From assembly GCF_005484965.1 (NCBI RefSeq), contig NZ_CP034036.1:1116001-1180000 (forward strand): a DNA stretch of 64,000 nt, read 5' to 3'. A model generated the notes under the pieces. The model did no database searches, was not told the DNA's origin, and saw nothing but the letters and a program-made list of their open reading frames with translations. Every line of letters starts with the position of its first letter. Position 1 is the stretch's first letter. Both the position numbers and the translations under genes were made by a program. Positions 61,563-64,000 of this stretch are shown here, in pieces. Origin of the DNA: Brenneria nigrifluens DSM 30175 = ATCC 13028 (GTDB taxonomy: Bacteria; Pseudomonadota; Gammaproteobacteria; Enterobacterales; Enterobacteriaceae).

Positions 61563-61833
61563 GGTTAAATTCATTCCGGTTATCGTCAGGAGACGTTATC
61601 ACAATTGTAGATCACCTGACCAAATTTTCTTGTTGCGTTGGTTTTGCCGGGCAGGGCGGTCAAGCGCGGAGGTTAGGTTAATAAATATCTGATATTCGGA
61701 TGATAGATTTATTCCAGCCCGGAATATAATGCATAGCGGAGAGCGTGATTAGGGTGGCGGGCGTTTTTATTTACCGACGATACCGAATAAACGCGGCGAA
61801 TTTCCGGCTTAATACGGTGCTGAAAAATAAACC
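61563..61833. other. divergent intergenic region yacC/ABC ATPase
   Basis: About 270 bases. ATTCC-AGCCC-GGAATA dyad near 61710-61725; no gene supported. Confidence 0.3.
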
Positions 61834-62895
61834 ATGACAGATGTAACCGATGTACTGACGATTAATAACCTAACCTGCCGTTATCCGCCGCGTAAAGAAA
61901 GGGAGGGGTCGGCGTTGCAAAACCTTTCCCTAACGGTTCGGCAGCGGGAAATTGTTTGCCTGCTCGGCGCCAGCGGCTGCGGCAAGACCACGCTGCTCAA
62001 AGCGGTGGCGGGGTTGCTCCCGGTGGATTGCGGGTCGATTGTGGTTGCCGGCCAGACGATGAGCGACGGCGAGCGGACCGTCGCGCCGGCGTTGCGTCAG
62101 GTTGGGCTGGTTTTTCAGGGTTGCGCGTTATTTCCGCATCTGACGGTGGCGCAAAATATTGCCTTTGGTCTGAACGGTCAGTCTCGGGAAGCGATAGCCC
62201 GCGGCGTTGAAGAGATGGCGGCGCTGTTGCATCTGGCCGGGCTGGAGGACTGCTATCCGCACCAGATCTCCCGTGAGCGGCAGCAGCGGGCGGCCATCGC
62301 CCGGGCGATGGCCCGCAAGCCGAGCGTACTGCTGCTTGATGAACCTTTCTCCAATATGGATAGCCAGGTGCGCGATACGCTGATTAACGAGCTGCGCCTC
62401 CTCCTTAAACGGCAGCAGGTCGCCACCGTCCTGGTGACTCACAGTAAGGAAGAGGCCTTTGCCTTTGCCGATCGGCTGGCGGTAATGGACCACGGGACCA
62501 TTGTGCAGGAGGGCTATGCGGCAACGCTTTATCAGCAGCCCGGCAGCCGTTTGGTCGCGGACTATCTGGGCAGCGGCAACTATCTGCCGGTTAACATCCT
62601 CAGCGATCATCAGTGGCGGAGTCTCTTTGGCGATCATCACGCCGCGCACCCGCATGGGCAGCCTATCGGCTCTCTCTGCGACTGGCTGGTTCGTCCGCAT
62701 GATATTGCGCTGGCGCTCGATCCCAAAGGCGAGGCGGAGGTTGTGGATCGGCTGTTTATGGGCACCTTGAACCATTATCGCATCAGGCTGGACGACCATA
62801 TCATCCAGGTACAGAGCAGTACCTGGTTTGAGGCGGGGCAAGCGGTCAGGTTAAGTATAAAAACCGAACAACCGCTTCTGTTTCCCCGTTTATAG
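61834..62895 (+). CDS. Orphan ABC transporter ATPase, ferric/sulfate-type importer family
   Basis: 353 residues. Walker A GASGCGKTT (about residues 49-57), Q-loop VFQGCALFPHLTVAQN, Walker B VLLLDEPFSNMD and H-loop VTHSKEEAFAFADRL. The C-terminal 110 residues are a TOBE-like domain (DWLVRPHDIAL). The overall match is to AfuC/FbpC-type subunits of iron importers. The signature motif, normally LSGGQ, reads ISRERQQRAAIARAMA, so key ATP-contacting residues differ. No permease or binding-protein gene is nearby. Confidence 0.82.
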   Translation: MTDVTDVLTINNLTCRYPPRKEREGSALQNLSLTVRQREIVCLLGASGCGKTTLLKAVAGLLPVDCGSIVVAGQTMSDGERTVAPALRQVGLVFQGCALFPHLTVAQNIAFGLNGQSREAIARGVEEMAALLHLAGLEDCYPHQISRERQQRAAIARAMARKPSVLLLDEPFSNMDSQVRDTLINELRLLLKRQQVATVLVTHSKEEAFAFADRLAVMDHGTIVQEGYAATLYQQPGSRLVADYLGSGNYLPVNILSDHQWRSLFGDHHAAHPHGQPIGSLCDWLVRPHDIALALDPKGEAEVVDRLFMGTLNHYRIRLDDHIIQVQSSTWFEAGQAVRLSIKTEQPLLFPRL

Positions 62896-62908
62896 CCGCA
62901 CCCAGGCG

Positions 62909-63116
62909 TTATAACCCGGCTGGTTTGGGGATTTCGAGGTATTCGCCGTTGATGGCGCGTTTGTAATAGGCGCCGTTTTTCACATAGAAGCGTTCGCCGT
63001 TCATATCCAGTACGGTCATGCCTCCCTGGGTCGTGGCGGAGGCCGCAATGGGCTTTACGCAAATTTATGCCGTGATAACGCAATCCTGCATATTCATTAG
63101 CAATTGGCGGCATCAT
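62909..63116 (-). pseudogene. Decayed gene, end of a small secreted-type protein
   Basis: The minus strand reads MPPIANEYAGLRYHGINLR. After a frameshift near 63055 it continues ASATTQGGMTVLDMNGERFY and VKNGAYYKRAINGEYLEIPK to PAGL. The NGxRFYVxxGxYYxR pattern occurs in DUF6515-type proteins. It is broken and lacks its first part. Confidence 0.5.
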
Positions 63117-63260
63117 GGCCGTGGCCGACAGGGATGGGGCTGGCCCGCGCTTTCTGCTATACTGCGCGCCCTTAGGCGCTATCCGTCTGCACTGGCGTAC
63201 CGTCGATAAGCATCATCCGCATGCTATTGATGGTGCTGAAATACCTTTATTCAAAGAGTT

Positions 63261-63803
63261 ATGAGTATGATGAAGCATATCGTGGAAGTCATGATTTCCG
63301 AACGGGAGGTCAAGGCGCGGGTTACCGAACTGGGCCGTCAAATCAGTGAACACTACCGTGACAGCGGCAGCGATATGGTGTTGGTCGGCTTATTGCGCGG
63401 CTCGTTTATTTTTATGGCCGATTTGTGCCGGGCGATTGATGTTTCACACGAAGTCGATTTCATGACGGCCTCCAGCTATGGCAGCGGTATGAGCACCACC
63501 CGCGACGTGAAGATCCTCAAAGATCTGGATGAGGATATCCGCGGCAAAGATGTGCTGATTGTCGAAGATATCATCGACTCGGGCAATACGCTGAGCAGAG
63601 TGAGTGAGATCCTGCAACTGCGCTCCCCGAAGTCGCTGGCAATCTGTACCTTGCTGGACAAGCCGCAGCGTCGCGAAGTGGACGTTAACGTCGAGTGGGT
63701 GGGATTCTCCATACCCGATGAGTTCGTGGTCGGCTATGGCATTGACTACGCGCAGCATTATCGGCATTTACCCTACGTCGGCAGGGTTATCCCTCAGGAT
63801 TAA
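63261..63803 (+). CDS. hpt: Hypoxanthine phosphoribosyltransferase
   Basis: 180 residues. PRPP-binding loop VLIVEDIIDSGNTLS, flexible loop ASSYGSGMSTTRDVKIL, base-site region GFSIPDEFVVGYGIDYAQHY. It salvages hypoxanthine (and guanine weakly) to IMP/GMP. Starts at 63261, 63267 or 63270 are possible. Divergent/convergent layout with can as in E. coli. Confidence 0.97.
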   Translation: MSMMKHIVEVMISEREVKARVTELGRQISEHYRDSGSDMVLVGLLRGSFIFMADLCRAIDVSHEVDFMTASSYGSGMSTTRDVKILKDLDEDIRGKDVLIVEDIIDSGNTLSRVSEILQLRSPKSLAICTLLDKPQRREVDVNVEWVGFSIPDEFVVGYGIDYAQHYRHLPYVGRVIPQD

Positions 63804-63860
63804 GGCCGCGCGCGCAACGCCATGGTAAATCGACGCCCGATGTCAGGGCGTCGGCATCGG

Positions 63861-64000
63861 TCAGGACAGGGAGGACATCGCCCGACGATAGCGCTGTTCC
63901 AGCGTCTCCCGGTTGGTGGCGGTCACTTCCAGATTGCGCAGCCGTCCATCCTGAATACCGTAAACCCATCCGTGGATGGTCACTTTCTGGCCGCGTTTCC
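63861..64000 (-). CDS. can: Carbonic anhydrase Can, C-terminal part
   Basis: Only the last 45 codons lie in the window: KRGQKVTIHGWVYGIQDGRL, RNLEVTATNRETLEQRYRRA, then MSSLS and TGA. This matches the C-terminus of the E. coli beta-class carbonic anhydrase Can. It interconverts CO2 and bicarbonate. The 5' part is beyond the right edge. Confidence 0.93.
   Translation of the reverse strand, partial: KRGQKVTIHGWVYGIQDGRLRNLEVTATNRETLEQRYRRAMSSLS

Noticed and set aside
62775..63116. Intact 113-residue minus-strand protein
   Set aside because: Its later residues are read in the wrong frame over the end of the ABC ATPase gene; the coherent homologous frame shifts near 63055, so it is a pseudogene.

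Overview
The window reads as the chromosome of a gammaproteobacterium of the order Enterobacterales. Nearly every core protein aligns by eye with its E. coli counterpart and the gene order recA-recX-alaS-csrA-serV-argV...aroF-tyrA-pheA-raiA-bamD-rluD-pgeF-clpB is kept. The 16S gene and the overall mix suggest the Pectobacteriaceae (a Brenneria/Pectobacterium-like plant-associated bacterium), but the genus is a guess that I cannot test here.

Layout. (1) 1-5.9 kb is an Rhs graveyard and toxin store: a 5'-truncated Rhs core with an SHH-type nuclease tip and its immunity gene, an orphan tip with a type-50 toxin domain and its immunity gene, and the tail of a further probable immunity gene. Each cassette is followed by nearly the same rho-independent terminator and then an antisense relic of a SymE-like gene. 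A RelBE/ParDE-type toxin-antitoxin pair, a decayed tyrosine recombinase and a broken secreted-protein gene sit among them. (2) 6-8.9 kb: a Tat-type secreted protein, marC, an SRPBCC protein and pncC. (3) 8.9-34.5 kb: conserved core. It holds the SOS-controlled recA-recX, alaS, csrA, a serV-argV-type tRNA cluster with duplicated tRNA 3' ends, gshA, the sRNA gene micA, luxS, ypjD, the ffh and rpsP-rimM-trmD-rplS translation/secretion cluster, an orphan LytTR regulator, aroF-tyrA (TyrR boxes), pheL-pheA (attenuation), raiA, bamD, rluD-pgeF and a heat-shock-controlled clpB.

(4) 34.6-40.8 kb: a complete rRNA operon (16S, tRNA-Ile, tRNA-Ala, 23S, 5S, tRNA-Asp). Its 23S gene is about 206 bases longer than that of E. 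coli because helices 25 and 45 each carry a long stem-forming intervening sequence, so the mature 23S rRNA is probably fragmented. (5) 41-46.3 kb: yafD, mltD, gloB, yafS, rnhA, dnaQ and a second tRNA-Asp. Compared with E. coli, the left flank of this operon matches rrnG (clpB) and the right flank matches rrnH (tRNA-Asp, yafD), which suggests recombination between rRNA operons.

(6) 46.4-55.3 kb: an accessory region directly after the second tRNA-Asp gene. It has an IS4-family transposase stub, a PIN-domain toxin whose antitoxin has been cut away, phage tape-measure debris, a DsbA-like protein, a DUF190 protein, and a TetR repressor with a three-gene efflux operon (outer-membrane factor, MFS pump, HlyD adaptor). 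The same 14-base dyad lies upstream of the repressor and over the pump promoter. A degenerate second copy of the PIN gene closes the region. (7) 55.3-64 kb: nrdHIEF (class Ib ribonucleotide reductase), speED, yacC, a lone ABC ATPase with a degenerate signature motif, a decayed gene, hpt and the end of can.

The features most worth following up are the two 23S intervening sequences, the family of short hairpin elements tied to stable-RNA 3' ends (tRNA-Arg three times, 5S once, plus related copies near pheA, before 5S and inside a 271-base element), the serial Rhs-tip/terminator/SymE-relic modules, and the paired PIN fragments around the efflux island. No CRISPR array was seen.
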